Assembly: GCA_023229845.1 (NCBI GenBank)
Contig: JALNYK010000002.1
Location: 62,001-126,000, forward strand
Length of the DNA stretch: 64,000 nucleotides
Source of the DNA: Gallionella sp.
GTDB taxonomy: Bacteria > Pseudomonadota > Gammaproteobacteria > Burkholderiales > Gallionellaceae
Reading direction: 5' to 3'
Part shown: in pieces, positions 26,641-33,949 of the stretch
Position numbering within the stretch: position 1 is the first letter of the stretch
How the letters are laid out: each line of letters starts with the position of its first letter
Program-made: the position numbers and the translations under genes
Notes under the pieces: model-generated
Told to the model about the DNA's origin: nothing
Databases searched by the model: none
The model's input: only the letters and a program-made list of their open reading frames with translations

Positions 26641-29600
26641 CTAGGCGACGACCTGCTCGTCGCGCATGCGCAGCGCTTCCTCCATATCCACCGCGACGAC
26701 CTTGGACACGCCCTTCTCCTGCATCGTCACGCCGACCAGCTGCTTGGCCATCTCCATCGTGATCTTGTTGTGGCTGATGAAGATGAACTGGGTGTGCTGC
26801 GCCATGCGCTGAATCAGCGCGCATAAGCGCTCGGTGTTGGTGTCGTCCAGCGGCGCGTCCACCTCGTCGAGCAGGCAGAACGGCGCGGGATTCAACTGGA
26901 ACAGCGAGAACACCAGCGCGATCGCGGTCAGCGCCTTTTCGCCGCCGGACATCAGGTGGATGGAGCTGTTCTTCTTGCCCGGCGGCTGCGCCATCACCTG
27001 CACGCCGCTGTCGAGGATCTCCTCGCCGGTCAGCACCAGCCGCGCCTCGCCGCCGGCGAACAGCACCGGGAACATCTCTGACAGGTGCTGGTTGACCTTG
27101 TTGTAGGTGTCCATCAGCAGGTCGCGCGATTCCTTGTCGATGCGGCGGATCGCGTCTTCCAGCGTCGCCATCGCCTCGTTCAGGTCGGCCGCCTGCGCGT
27201 CCAGATAGGCCTTGCGCTCGGTCGCCGCCTGCAGCTCTTCGAGTGCTGCGAGGTTGACCGCGCCCAGCGCCTCGATGTCGGCCGCCAAGCGATTCAACTC
27301 GTTCTGTAGCGAGACCGGCTTGTTGTTGCCGGCGTCCAGCAGCGGCAGTAAGGCTTGCTCGTCCACACCTTGCAATTGCTCTGCCCATTGCTCGAAATGC
27401 AGCCGCGCTTCCTGTTCCTTCAGCGTCAGCTCGTTGAGTTTTTCGCGCAGTGGATCGAGCTTGTGCTCGCACGACAACCGCTCCTGCTCCAGCTTCTGCA
27501 ACTCGACGGTGGCGTTCTCCAAGATGTTGCGCGCCTCGGCCAGCGCCTGCTCGTACGCCTGACGCCCATCGAGCGCGGCCTGCAGCTGCTGCTGCACGGT
27601 CTCGTCCTCGCTGCCTGTCAGGTCCTCGTGCAACTGCCCGAGGTTCAGTTCGAACTGCGCCAGCGACTCGGCGATCTGCTCGGTGTTGTGCTGCAGGTCG
27701 GCGATCTTCTCGGTGCAGGTCTTGGCAAAGAACCGCGCCTCCTGCAACGTATGCTGCGCCTGCTGCGCGCGGCTGCGCTGGTCGCGCAGCGTGAGGTCCT
27801 GCGTATTCACCTGACGCTGCGCGTCTTCCACCTGCGAGTGGAACTCGAAGATCTGTTCGCGCAGCAGCGCCATCTGCTCGTCCGCCTCGGACTGCTGGCC
27901 CTGCTCGCCCATCATCTGCTCGGCCAGTTCCTGCATCTCCTGCTCGATCTGCGCGGCTCGCTCGGCGGTGCGCTCGTGCGCCTGGTTCAGCTTCAATATC
28001 TGCATCTGCAGCGTATGCAGGCGCTGCTGCAGCTCGTTGCCGGCGGTGCGCAGCGGCCCGATCTGGCTCTCTATGCTCTGGTATTGCTGCTCGGCCTGCG
28101 CGACCTGCTCGCGGGTGTATTCGACGCCGCGGTTCTGCTCTTCGAGTTCCTGTTCGAGCTTTTCGATCTCGCGCTGCCTTGCCAGCACGCCGTGCAACTG
28201 GCTGTCCGGCGCATGGAACAGCACGCTGCGCGCGCCGACCAAATGGCCCTGTTTGGTGACGAACCAGCCGCCCTGCGGCAGTTGCCCGCGCAGCGCATAA
28301 GCCTCGGCCACATCCGCGACCGCATACACATGGGTCAGCCAGTCGCGCATCGCCGGCAGCACCTGCGCATCCTGGCATTGCACGTAATTCAATAACGGGC
28401 GTAGGTCGGGATTCATCCCGACATTGTCATCGAGTCGGGATGAATCCCGACCTACGTCGAACAACGCCAGCTTCGCCGGAGGCGCATCGCTCCACGCGGC
28501 GGCATCGGCGAGCTGCGGCATCGCGATCGCGTTCAGCCGCTCGCGCAGCACCGCTTCCAGCGCGTCCTCCCAACCGTCTTCGATGCGTATCGATTGCCAC
28601 AGGCGTGGCAGGCGGTCGAGCTGGTGCTGCTGCAGCCAGGCGTTCAGCTTCTGGTCGTTGTCGATGCGCTGCTGCAGTTGCTGCAGCGCGGTCAGACGCG
28701 CCTCGGTCTGCGCCAGCATGCGTTCCTGCTGCTGCAGCGAACCGCGCTGGTTGCGGCGTTCGTTGTCGGCCTGCGGCAGCTGTTCCTGCAGCTGGGCCAG
28801 ACGCTCCACCTGTTCGGCGCGCTGCATCTCCAGCGCGGCCTGTTCTTCCTGCGCCGCCCGCAGCGACTCGTCGTCGATGCGCGGCAGGTTGTCCTTCTCC
28901 ATCAGCAGCCGCATCCGTCGCGACTCGAATTGCTGGAGGTTGCGCTGCACATGGCCGCGCTGGGTGTCGGCCAGTTGCAACTGCTGCTGCATCTGCAACT
29001 GCTCGCGCTGCAAGGCGTTGTAGCGTTCCTGTGCGACGCGCGCGGCGTCCTCGGCCTGCGGCAGGTTGGCCGCCTGCGCCTCCGCCTCCATCTCGGCCTC
29101 GGCCAGCTTGACCACCGCCGATTCCTGCTGGCGCTGCCAGTGTTCCAGCAGCGTATGCACGCCCTGACGCTGCTGGCGCTGCTGCTCGATCTGGCGCTGG
29201 GTGTTCGCGATCTGCTGCGCCACGCGCTGGCGCTGTTCGGCGACATGCTTGATCTGCTGCTCCAGCCGCGCGATCTCCGCGTTCGCGGTGTACAGGTCGC
29301 CCTGCTTCACATGCAGCGTGTCCGCCAGCTGGTAATGCCCGCTGCGCGTGGCCTCCAGCCGGCTCTCGATCTCGCGCAGCCGCGCGGTCTCGCCTTCCAG
29401 TTCGGTGCGGGTCTTCTCGGTGTTCTGCGCGTAGCGCACGCGCTGCGCTTCGGCCTCCTGCCGCTTCACCAGCCAGAACAGTTGCTGCGTGGTGTTGCGC
29501 TGCGCCTCCAGCGCGCGGTACTGCTTCGCGACCTCGGCCTGTTCGCCCAGATGCACCAGTTGCTTGTCCAGTTCCTGCAGGATGTCTGACACGCGCAGCA

Positions 29601-30171
29601 GGTTGTCGCGCGTATCGCCCAACCGCAGCTCGGTCTCGCGGCGGCGGTCGCGGTATTTGGACACGCCCGCGGCCTCTTCAAGGAAGATGCGCAGCTCCTC
29701 CGGCTTGGCCTCGATGATGCGCGAGATCATGCCCTGCTCGATGATCGCGTAGGCGCGCGCGCCGAGGCCCGTGCCGAGGAAGATGTCGGTGATGTCCTTG
29801 CGGCGGACATGCTGATTGTTGATGTAATAGCTGGATTCGCCGTCGCGCTGCAGCACGCGCTTGATCGATATCTCGGCGTAGGTGGACCACTGCCCCGCGG
29901 CCTTACCCAGCGAGTTGTCGAAGATCAGCTCGACGCTGGCGCGCGACACCGGCTTGCGCTTGCTGGAACCGTTGAAGATCACGTCCTGCATGGTCTCGCC
30001 GCGCAGCGCCGAGGCCTTGGACTCGCCCAACACCCAGCGCAGCGCGTCGATCACATTCGACTTGCCGCAGCCGTTGGGCCCGACAACGCCCACGATCTGC
30101 CCCGGCAGCGGAATGTGCGTGGGATCGACGAACGACTTGAAGCCGGCTAATTTGATCTGGGACAGGCGCAA
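26641..30171 (-). CDS. smc: Chromosome segregation ATPase SMC, with palindrome-encoded hinge insert
   Basis: An 1176-residue condensin subunit. Walker A is GPNGCGKSN (about 32-40). Long coiled coils flank the hinge (about 520-670). The C-terminal head has the signature LMSGGEKAL and Walker B FCLLDEVDAPLDD. A 19-codon insert at about residues 572-591 (RDSSRLDDNVGMNPDLRP region) is encoded by a 57-bp perfect palindrome and is not expected from the family. The frame is kept, so an essential protein appears to tolerate it. No scpA or scpB is nearby. Confidence 0.96.
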   Translation of the reverse strand: MRLSQIKLAGFKSFVDPTHIPLPGQIVGVVGPNGCGKSNVIDALRWVLGESKASALRGETMQDVIFNGSSKRKPVSRASVELIFDNSLGKAAGQWSTYAEISIKRVLQRDGESSYYINNQHVRRKDITDIFLGTGLGARAYAIIEQGMISRIIEAKPEELRIFLEEAAGVSKYRDRRRETELRLGDTRDNLLRVSDILQELDKQLVHLGEQAEVAKQYRALEAQRNTTQQLFWLVKRQEAEAQRVRYAQNTEKTRTELEGETARLREIESRLEATRSGHYQLADTLHVKQGDLYTANAEIARLEQQIKHVAEQRQRVAQQIANTQRQIEQQRQQRQGVHTLLEHWQRQQESAVVKLAEAEMEAEAQAANLPQAEDAARVAQERYNALQREQLQMQQQLQLADTQRGHVQRNLQQFESRRMRLLMEKDNLPRIDDESLRAAQEEQAALEMQRAEQVERLAQLQEQLPQADNERRNQRGSLQQQERMLAQTEARLTALQQLQQRIDNDQKLNAWLQQHQLDRLPRLWQSIRIEDGWEDALEAVLRERLNAIAMPQLADAAAWSDAPPAKLALFDVGRDSSRLDDNVGMNPDLRPLLNYVQCQDAQVLPAMRDWLTHVYAVADVAEAYALRGQLPQGGWFVTKQGHLVGARSVLFHAPDSQLHGVLARQREIEKLEQELEEQNRGVEYTREQVAQAEQQYQSIESQIGPLRTAGNELQQRLHTLQMQILKLNQAHERTAERAAQIEQEMQELAEQMMGEQGQQSEADEQMALLREQIFEFHSQVEDAQRQVNTQDLTLRDQRSRAQQAQHTLQEARFFAKTCTEKIADLQHNTEQIAESLAQFELNLGQLHEDLTGSEDETVQQQLQAALDGRQAYEQALAEARNILENATVELQKLEQERLSCEHKLDPLREKLNELTLKEQEARLHFEQWAEQLQGVDEQALLPLLDAGNNKPVSLQNELNRLAADIEALGAVNLAALEELQAATERKAYLDAQAADLNEAMATLEDAIRRIDKESRDLLMDTYNKVNQHLSEMFPVLFAGGEARLVLTGEEILDSGVQVMAQPPGKKNSSIHLMSGGEKALTAIALVFSLFQLNPAPFCLLDEVDAPLDDTNTERLCALIQRMAQHTQFIFISHNKITMEMAKQLVGVTMQEKGVSKVVAVDMEEALRMRDEQVVA
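28400..28456. repeat. REP-like double-hairpin palindrome inside smc
   Basis: Two 23-bp arms (28400-28422 and 28434-28456) are perfect reverse complements separated by 11 bp. Each arm is itself a small hairpin (GTCGGGA TTCA TCCCGAC). The 57-bp length is a multiple of three and adds 19 codons to the SMC hinge region without a stop. Confidence 0.93.
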
Positions 30172-30232
30172 TTTAACGGGAACAACGTTTTATAATGCGA
30201 ACCATTCTAACTGAACTGCACAGGCCGTCAAA

Positions 30233-30652
30233 ATGACCACTCAACCGAACAAAGCACTGGAAACCTTCCCGAACCCGAACCCCAAGCGCGACTACCATAT
30301 CCATATGGAAATCCCGGAGTTCACCTGCCTGTGCCCCAAGACCGGCCAGCCGGATTTCGCGACGCTGATCCTCGACTACATCGCCGACCAGCAATGCGTC
30401 GAGCTGAAGAGCCTGAAGCTCTACATGTGGTCGTTCCGCGAGGAAGGCCACTTCCACGAGGACGTCACCAACCGCATCCTCGACGACCTGGTCGCCGCGA
30501 CCCAGCCGCGATTCATGCGCCTCACCGCCAAGTTCTACGTGCGCGGCGGCATCTTCACCAATGTAATCGCCGAACACCGCAAGGAAGGCTGGCAGCCCGC
30601 GCCGTTCGTCGAACTGAGCCAGTTTGGGACGCAGTCGAATACAAGGGGATAA
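30233..30652 (+). CDS. queF: NADPH-dependent 7-cyano-7-deazaguanine reductase QueF
   Basis: A 139-residue single-domain (type I) QueF that reduces preQ0 to preQ1 in queuosine biosynthesis. The nucleophilic Cys34 sits in CLCPKTGQPDFA with the general acid Asp41. The family motif ELKSLKLYMWSFREEGHFHE follows. It is divergent from smc with a 60-bp gap. No other queuosine gene is in the window. Confidence 0.96.
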   Translation: MTTQPNKALETFPNPNPKRDYHIHMEIPEFTCLCPKTGQPDFATLILDYIADQQCVELKSLKLYMWSFREEGHFHEDVTNRILDDLVAATQPRFMRLTAKFYVRGGIFTNVIAEHRKEGWQPAPFVELSQFGTQSNTRG

Positions 30653-30720
30653 CAGGATGGGCACTGCCCGACTGACTCCGACTTGCCCCAGCCTGAATCA
30701 ATAGACCGAATTGCATAGAC

Positions 30721-30894
30721 ATGTCGGTCTATATACCCGGACGTGATGGCGTGATTAAATGCGCCGACTTAGCAGTCAAGAACGATGTCGTTTTTTCCGA
30801 GGAGGTTGGTGTGTTTGCAAGTCGCGCACTTTCAAAAATCAATAGTCTGGCATCAGTACCGCCCGACTATCCGTTAGATTTGGTGTCTAGTTAA
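30721..30894 (+). CDS. Possible small protein upstream of the SieB-like gene
   Basis: A 57-codon open frame from ATG 30721 (MSVYIPGRDGVIKCADLAVK...) to TAA 30892, ending 10 bp before the SieB-like start. I see no Shine-Dalgarno and no recognisable domain. Chance openness is quite possible at this length. It is listed because it fills most of the 250-bp gap and its position would fit a leader or partner peptide. Confidence 0.25.
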   Translation: MSVYIPGRDGVIKCADLAVKNDVVFSEEVGVFASRALSKINSLASVPPDYPLDLVSS

Positions 30895-30904
30895 GCTAGG
30901 TCGT

Positions 30905-31513
30905 ATGTTCTCGCCCGAGACATTCAGCAAAGTTCTTGAGTCCGCCGCAAAGTACGCTTGGGCGATTTTCGTCATGGCGGCATTTGTCCTATTCATGCCT
31001 GATGACGCTGCCAAGCAACTAGGCATTGACGGAATCAAGTCCGAATACAAAGGCTACTTCTGGCTGACTCTCGTGTTCACCGGCACGCTAACACTGGGCG
31101 CGGTCTTTTCCTACCTCGATAAGAAAGTGCTAAATGGGTGGTTAGAAGAGCGGCGTGCGGAAAAGAAACGAAGCGCAAAAAGAGCTGAGCGCCTAAATGC
31201 AATCGCGCTCCGACTGAATTCCCTCGACGAGCGAGAACTCCTCTGGGTCAAGTATTGCCTATTCCATAACGTTCAAACACTTTCAGCAAAGATGGATGAC
31301 GTCACTGCTCAATCTTTGCTAAACAAAGGCATCCTGTCGCAAGGTTCGGGAAGCATGTTGAATCTCCCGTTTCACATCCCCGACGAAGTATGGACTTATC
31401 TTCAAGAAAATAATTTTCTATTCCTGAGCGAGGAGGAAGCCAATGACCCTCGCTTCGAAAAGTACCTTGAGAGCTTCCGGAAATCTCTTTATCCCAGCCA
31501 CTGGATGACCTAA
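30905..31513 (+). CDS. Superinfection exclusion SieB-like membrane protein
   Basis: A 202-residue protein with two N-terminal membrane helices (about 14-33 and 49-68), a basic linker and a cytoplasmic domain. The layout and the pattern LNSLDERELLWVKYCLF...QSLLNKGILSQ...IPDEVWTYLQENN match what I recall of the SieB family (PF14163), phage proteins that block superinfecting phages. Base composition is visibly less GC-rich than in neighbouring genes, and the gene stands alone between two core genes, which suggests transfer. Sequence search is needed for the family call. Confidence 0.6.
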   Translation: MFSPETFSKVLESAAKYAWAIFVMAAFVLFMPDDAAKQLGIDGIKSEYKGYFWLTLVFTGTLTLGAVFSYLDKKVLNGWLEERRAEKKRSAKRAERLNAIALRLNSLDERELLWVKYCLFHNVQTLSAKMDDVTAQSLLNKGILSQGSGSMLNLPFHIPDEVWTYLQENNFLFLSEEEANDPRFEKYLESFRKSLYPSHWMT

Positions 31514-31549
31514 CCCCAGTCGAAGGGATCGGCGCGAAAAACCGCACAA

Positions 31550-31977
31550 AGGGGGTTAAAGGGTCAGCTTCGCAATATTTTTCCGCTACTCCTTCAGCCT
31601 GTCAGCGCGGCAACAGCCGCACTGACATCGAACAAGAAGACGTGCGCGCAGCGCACACAACACCAGATTTTCATTCCCCCTGAGAGCCGCCGAGTAGCGC
31701 AGGCTGGTCAGGGGTAGTCGGCGAGGACTGTCTGAGCGCGAAGCGCGAGTTCCGCAGCCGCCTGACCAGCCGAGCAACGCAGGGAACCCGCGCAGCGGGC
31801 GGCGAACCGGGGTCGCCTTCTTCTTGGTTACTTTTTCTTGGCGAAGCAAGAAGAAGTAACTTGCTGTCGGGCAACCCCCGACGGTTTTGATTTTGTTTTT
31901 AAAGACGTGTCAGTGCCTCGTCTCGCTGCCCTCCACCGGAACATCCGCCGCGAACAACTGCCCCCCGATATTGATGG
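31550..31977 (+). repeat. Structured interspersed repeat, copy 1, with relic of the hslO 3' end
   Basis: This 430-bp gap after the SieB-like gene is a diverged direct repeat of 32570-32990. It holds hairpin A (31702-31712 with 31761-31771, 11 bp), hairpin B (31827-31840 with 31847-31860, 14 bp), hairpin C (31866-31871 with 31877-31882) and a T-rich tail, then 31910-31960. On the minus strand that last part still encodes a relic of the Hsp33 C-terminus (QLFAADVPVEGSETRH). See the candidate RNA entry. Confidence 0.85.
31561..31905 (+). ncRNA. Candidate structured small RNA, copy 1
   Basis: Read on the plus strand, the three hairpins end in a terminator-like stem (GTCGGG/CCCGAC) followed by GGTTTTGATTTTGTTTTT. 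Paired positions differ between this copy and copy 2 in a compensatory way: three pairs in hairpin A, five in B and two in C. That supports selection on structure. The 5' end is a guess. Rfam lists a family named Betaproteobacteria toxic small RNA that should be compared; I cannot check it here. Confidence 0.45.
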
Positions 31978-32038
31978 TTGAAACAGAACACCGCGCATCG
32001 AGATACAATCCACCGCAACACATTAAGGAGCGCAAATC

Positions 32039-32266
32039 ATGATCGAATCCGTGGTTATCGAACAGGAAATGCAGCAGCAGTTTCACCAACTCGCCCAGGA
32101 AACACACCGCAGCGAAGCCGAGATCATCCACGAAGCGCTAGCCGGATACCTCGCCGCAGACCAGCATTATGTCGAGGTGCTGAAACAACGAATAGCCGCG
32201 GCCGACCGCGAAGAATTTGCCAGCGAAGAAGAAGTCGAGGCATTCTTTGCCGAGCGCGGCGAATAA
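32039..32266 (+). CDS. Ribbon-helix-helix type antitoxin
   Basis: A 75-residue protein (SVVIEQEMQQQFHQLAQETHRS, then EAEIIHEALAGYLA) with the short strand-helix-helix pattern of CopG/ParD antitoxins and an acidic C-terminus that would bind the toxin. Shine-Dalgarno AAGGAG is 8 bases upstream. The stop overlaps the toxin start (TAATG), the usual arrangement for antitoxin-first type II modules. Confidence 0.85.
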   Translation: MIESVVIEQEMQQQFHQLAQETHRSEAEIIHEALAGYLAADQHYVEVLKQRIAAADREEFASEEEVEAFFAERGE

Positions 32267-32562
32267 TGGAACTGCGCTGGCTCGCGGCGGCGATTGCCGA
32301 TTTGCGCGCAATCAGGACTTACATTGCCGAAGAGAATCCCGAGGCCGCGCAGCGGGTGATTGCCCGGATACGAAGCGAGACCGGCCTGCTGAAAAGCCAG
32401 TCCTCTATCGGCAGGGCCGGACGGATAGCCGGCACGCGCGAACTGGTTATCCACCAATATCCTTACATCGTGGCTTACCGCGAACTGCCTGACGAAGTGC
32501 ATATCCTTGCAGTAGTCCACACCTCGCGCCGCTGGCCGGAGCAGTTGCCGAAACATAACTAG
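32266..32562 (+). CDS. RelE/ParE superfamily toxin
   Basis: A 98-residue protein: LRWLAAAIADLRAIRTYIAEEN at the N-terminus, an R-x-GR-x-AGTRELV core and the C-terminal strand VHILAVVHTSRRWPE. This is the ParE/RelE fold. Whether it targets gyrase (ParE) or the ribosome (RelE) cannot be told from sequence; the overall pattern is closer to ParE. It is translationally coupled to the antitoxin. Confidence 0.87.
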   Translation: MELRWLAAAIADLRAIRTYIAEENPEAAQRVIARIRSETGLLKSQSSIGRAGRIAGTRELVIHQYPYIVAYRELPDEVHILAVVHTSRRWPEQLPKHN

Positions 32563-32569
32563 CCAAGGA

Positions 32570-32930
32570 ATTTAAAGGGGTCAAAGCAGCTTCGCAATAT
32601 TTTTCCGCCGCCCCCTCAGCCTGTCAGCGCGGCAACAGCCGCACTAACCTCAAAAGACAAGCCGTGCGCGCAGCGCACACAAAACCGGTTTTTCATTCCC
32701 CCTGAGAGCCGCCGAGTAGCGCAGGACGGGCGGGGGTAGTCCGACGAATATGTTTGAGCACGTGGCCGCGCAGCGGATCGTGCGAGTTTATGAGGAGGCC
32801 CGACCGTTCGAGCAACGCAGGGAACCGCGCAGCGGCGGCGAACCGGGGCGTGCTTTCTTTGATTACTTTCTTTACACGAGTAAAGAAAGTGATCGGCATG
32901 CGGGGCCGCTCCCCGCGGTTTTGTTTTTTG
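32570..32930 (+). repeat. Structured interspersed repeat, copy 2
   Basis: This 368-bp gap between the toxin and hslO matches copy 1 at roughly three quarters of positions and continues into the hslO 3' end. Hairpin A pairs 32724-32734 with 32799-32809 (one mismatch, one wobble). Hairpin B pairs 32861-32875 with 32880-32894 (15 bp, one wobble). Hairpin C pairs 32900-32905 with 32911-32916. GGTTTTGTTTTTT follows and ends at the hslO stop codon. Confidence 0.85.
32585..32928 (+). ncRNA. Candidate structured small RNA, copy 2
   Basis: The same plus-strand fold as copy 1, ending in a terminator-like stem and T-rich tail. The sequences of hairpin B differ (GTTACTTTTTCTTG against ATTACTTTCTTTAC) but the complementary strands changed with them, leaving the stem intact. 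The transcription start is unknown. Confidence 0.45.
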
Positions 32931-33806
32931 TCAGTGCCGCGTTTCGCTGGTGACTACAGGAGCATCCGTCGCAAACAACTGCGCCGCATCCACCCTGTCG
33001 AATTCGTAGCGGTGGTTGCAGAACTCGCAATGCACTTCGATGACGGGCCGCTCGGACAGGGCCGCCTCGACTTCTTCCGCACCCAGCATACGCAGCATCT
33101 GCGCGACGTTGTCGCGGGAACAGGAACATTGGAAGGCGACCGGCTGCGCGTCGAACAGGCGCACATCCTCTTCGTGGTAGAGCCGGTGCAGCAATTCCTG
33201 CGTGGACAGCTGCATCAGCTCGCCGTCTTGCAGGGTCGCGGCCAGGTGGGTCGCGCGCGACCAGGCATCGGCATCGTCCTCAGCCTGCTCCGGCAGCTTC
33301 TGCAGCAGCATGCCGGAGGCCGCATGCTCGTCCGCCGCCAGCCACAGCCGCGTTTCCAGTTGTTCGGAACGGGTCATGTAGTTCTGCAGGATTTCCGCGA
33401 CGGTCTCGCCTTCCAGCGCGACGATGCCCTGATATATCTGCCCGCCGTTCTTGGGATCGAGGGTGATGACGAAGCGTCCGTCGCCGACGAGTTCGGGCAG
33501 GCTGCCGTGCAATGGGCCGTCCCACTTCGCCGTCGCGCGCAGCTTCAGGTCTCCCGTGCATTCCACCACCAGCAACCGGATCGCCCCTTGCCCCTGGATC
33601 TGCAGCACGAGCGAACCGTCCAGCTTGAGCGTGGCCGCGAGCAGCACGGCGGCGGCGCACAGTTCGCCCATCATCCTGCGCAACAGCGGCGGATAGTCGT
33701 GGCGCTCCTGCACGCTGCGCCAGGCTGCGTCCAGATGCACCCGTTCGCCGCGGATCGGCGCATGTTCGAACAGGAAGCGGTGCAGGGAATCGGGAGAGGT
33801 TTTCAT
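32931..33806 (-). CDS. hslO: Redox-regulated chaperone Hsp33
   Basis: A 291-residue Hsp33 starting at 33806 (MKTSPDSLHRFLFEHAPIRGE). It is a holdase chaperone activated by oxidation. The zinc/redox centre is complete: CSC (in FQCSCSRD) and CEFC (in VHCEFCNHRYEF). The last ~15 codons have a diverged second copy at 31910-31960, upstream of the toxin-antitoxin genes. This suggests that the accessory island entered by recombination at the end of this gene. Confidence 0.95.
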   Translation of the reverse strand: MKTSPDSLHRFLFEHAPIRGERVHLDAAWRSVQERHDYPPLLRRMMGELCAAAVLLAATLKLDGSLVLQIQGQGAIRLLVVECTGDLKLRATAKWDGPLHGSLPELVGDGRFVITLDPKNGGQIYQGIVALEGETVAEILQNYMTRSEQLETRLWLAADEHAASGMLLQKLPEQAEDDADAWSRATHLAATLQDGELMQLSTQELLHRLYHEEDVRLFDAQPVAFQCSCSRDNVAQMLRMLGAEEVEAALSERPVIEVHCEFCNHRYEFDRVDAAQLFATDAPVVTSETRH

Positions 33807-33862
33807 GGCGCGCGATGATATCACGCTCGGCCCGACGCCCGATGCGCGCGGCGCCGTGTGCA

Positions 33863-33880
33863 CCGTAACAAATCCGTAAC
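33863..33880 (+). promoter_or_regulatory. Pho-box-like direct repeat before the EAL-CBS-GGDEF gene
   Basis: CCGTAACAAATCCGTAAC is a perfect 7-bp direct repeat with 11-bp periodicity, the geometry of PhoB sites. It matches the consensus CTGTCATAAATCTGTCAT at 12 of 18 positions and shares CGTAACAAATCCGT exactly with the site before phoU. It lies 70 bp upstream of the start at 33950 and 57 bp upstream of the divergent hslO start. Confidence 0.45.
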
Positions 33881-33949
33881 CTCGCGTTAACCCAACTGAA
33901 ATAATCGCTCGCTATCCTGCGGCGCAATTCCATACCAAGGACTGCCGCG

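Noticed and set aside
31586..32013. Short minus-strand frames across the first structured repeat
   Set aside because: They differ from those in the second copy, while the hairpins are conserved. The repeat is not protein-coding apart from the hslO relic.
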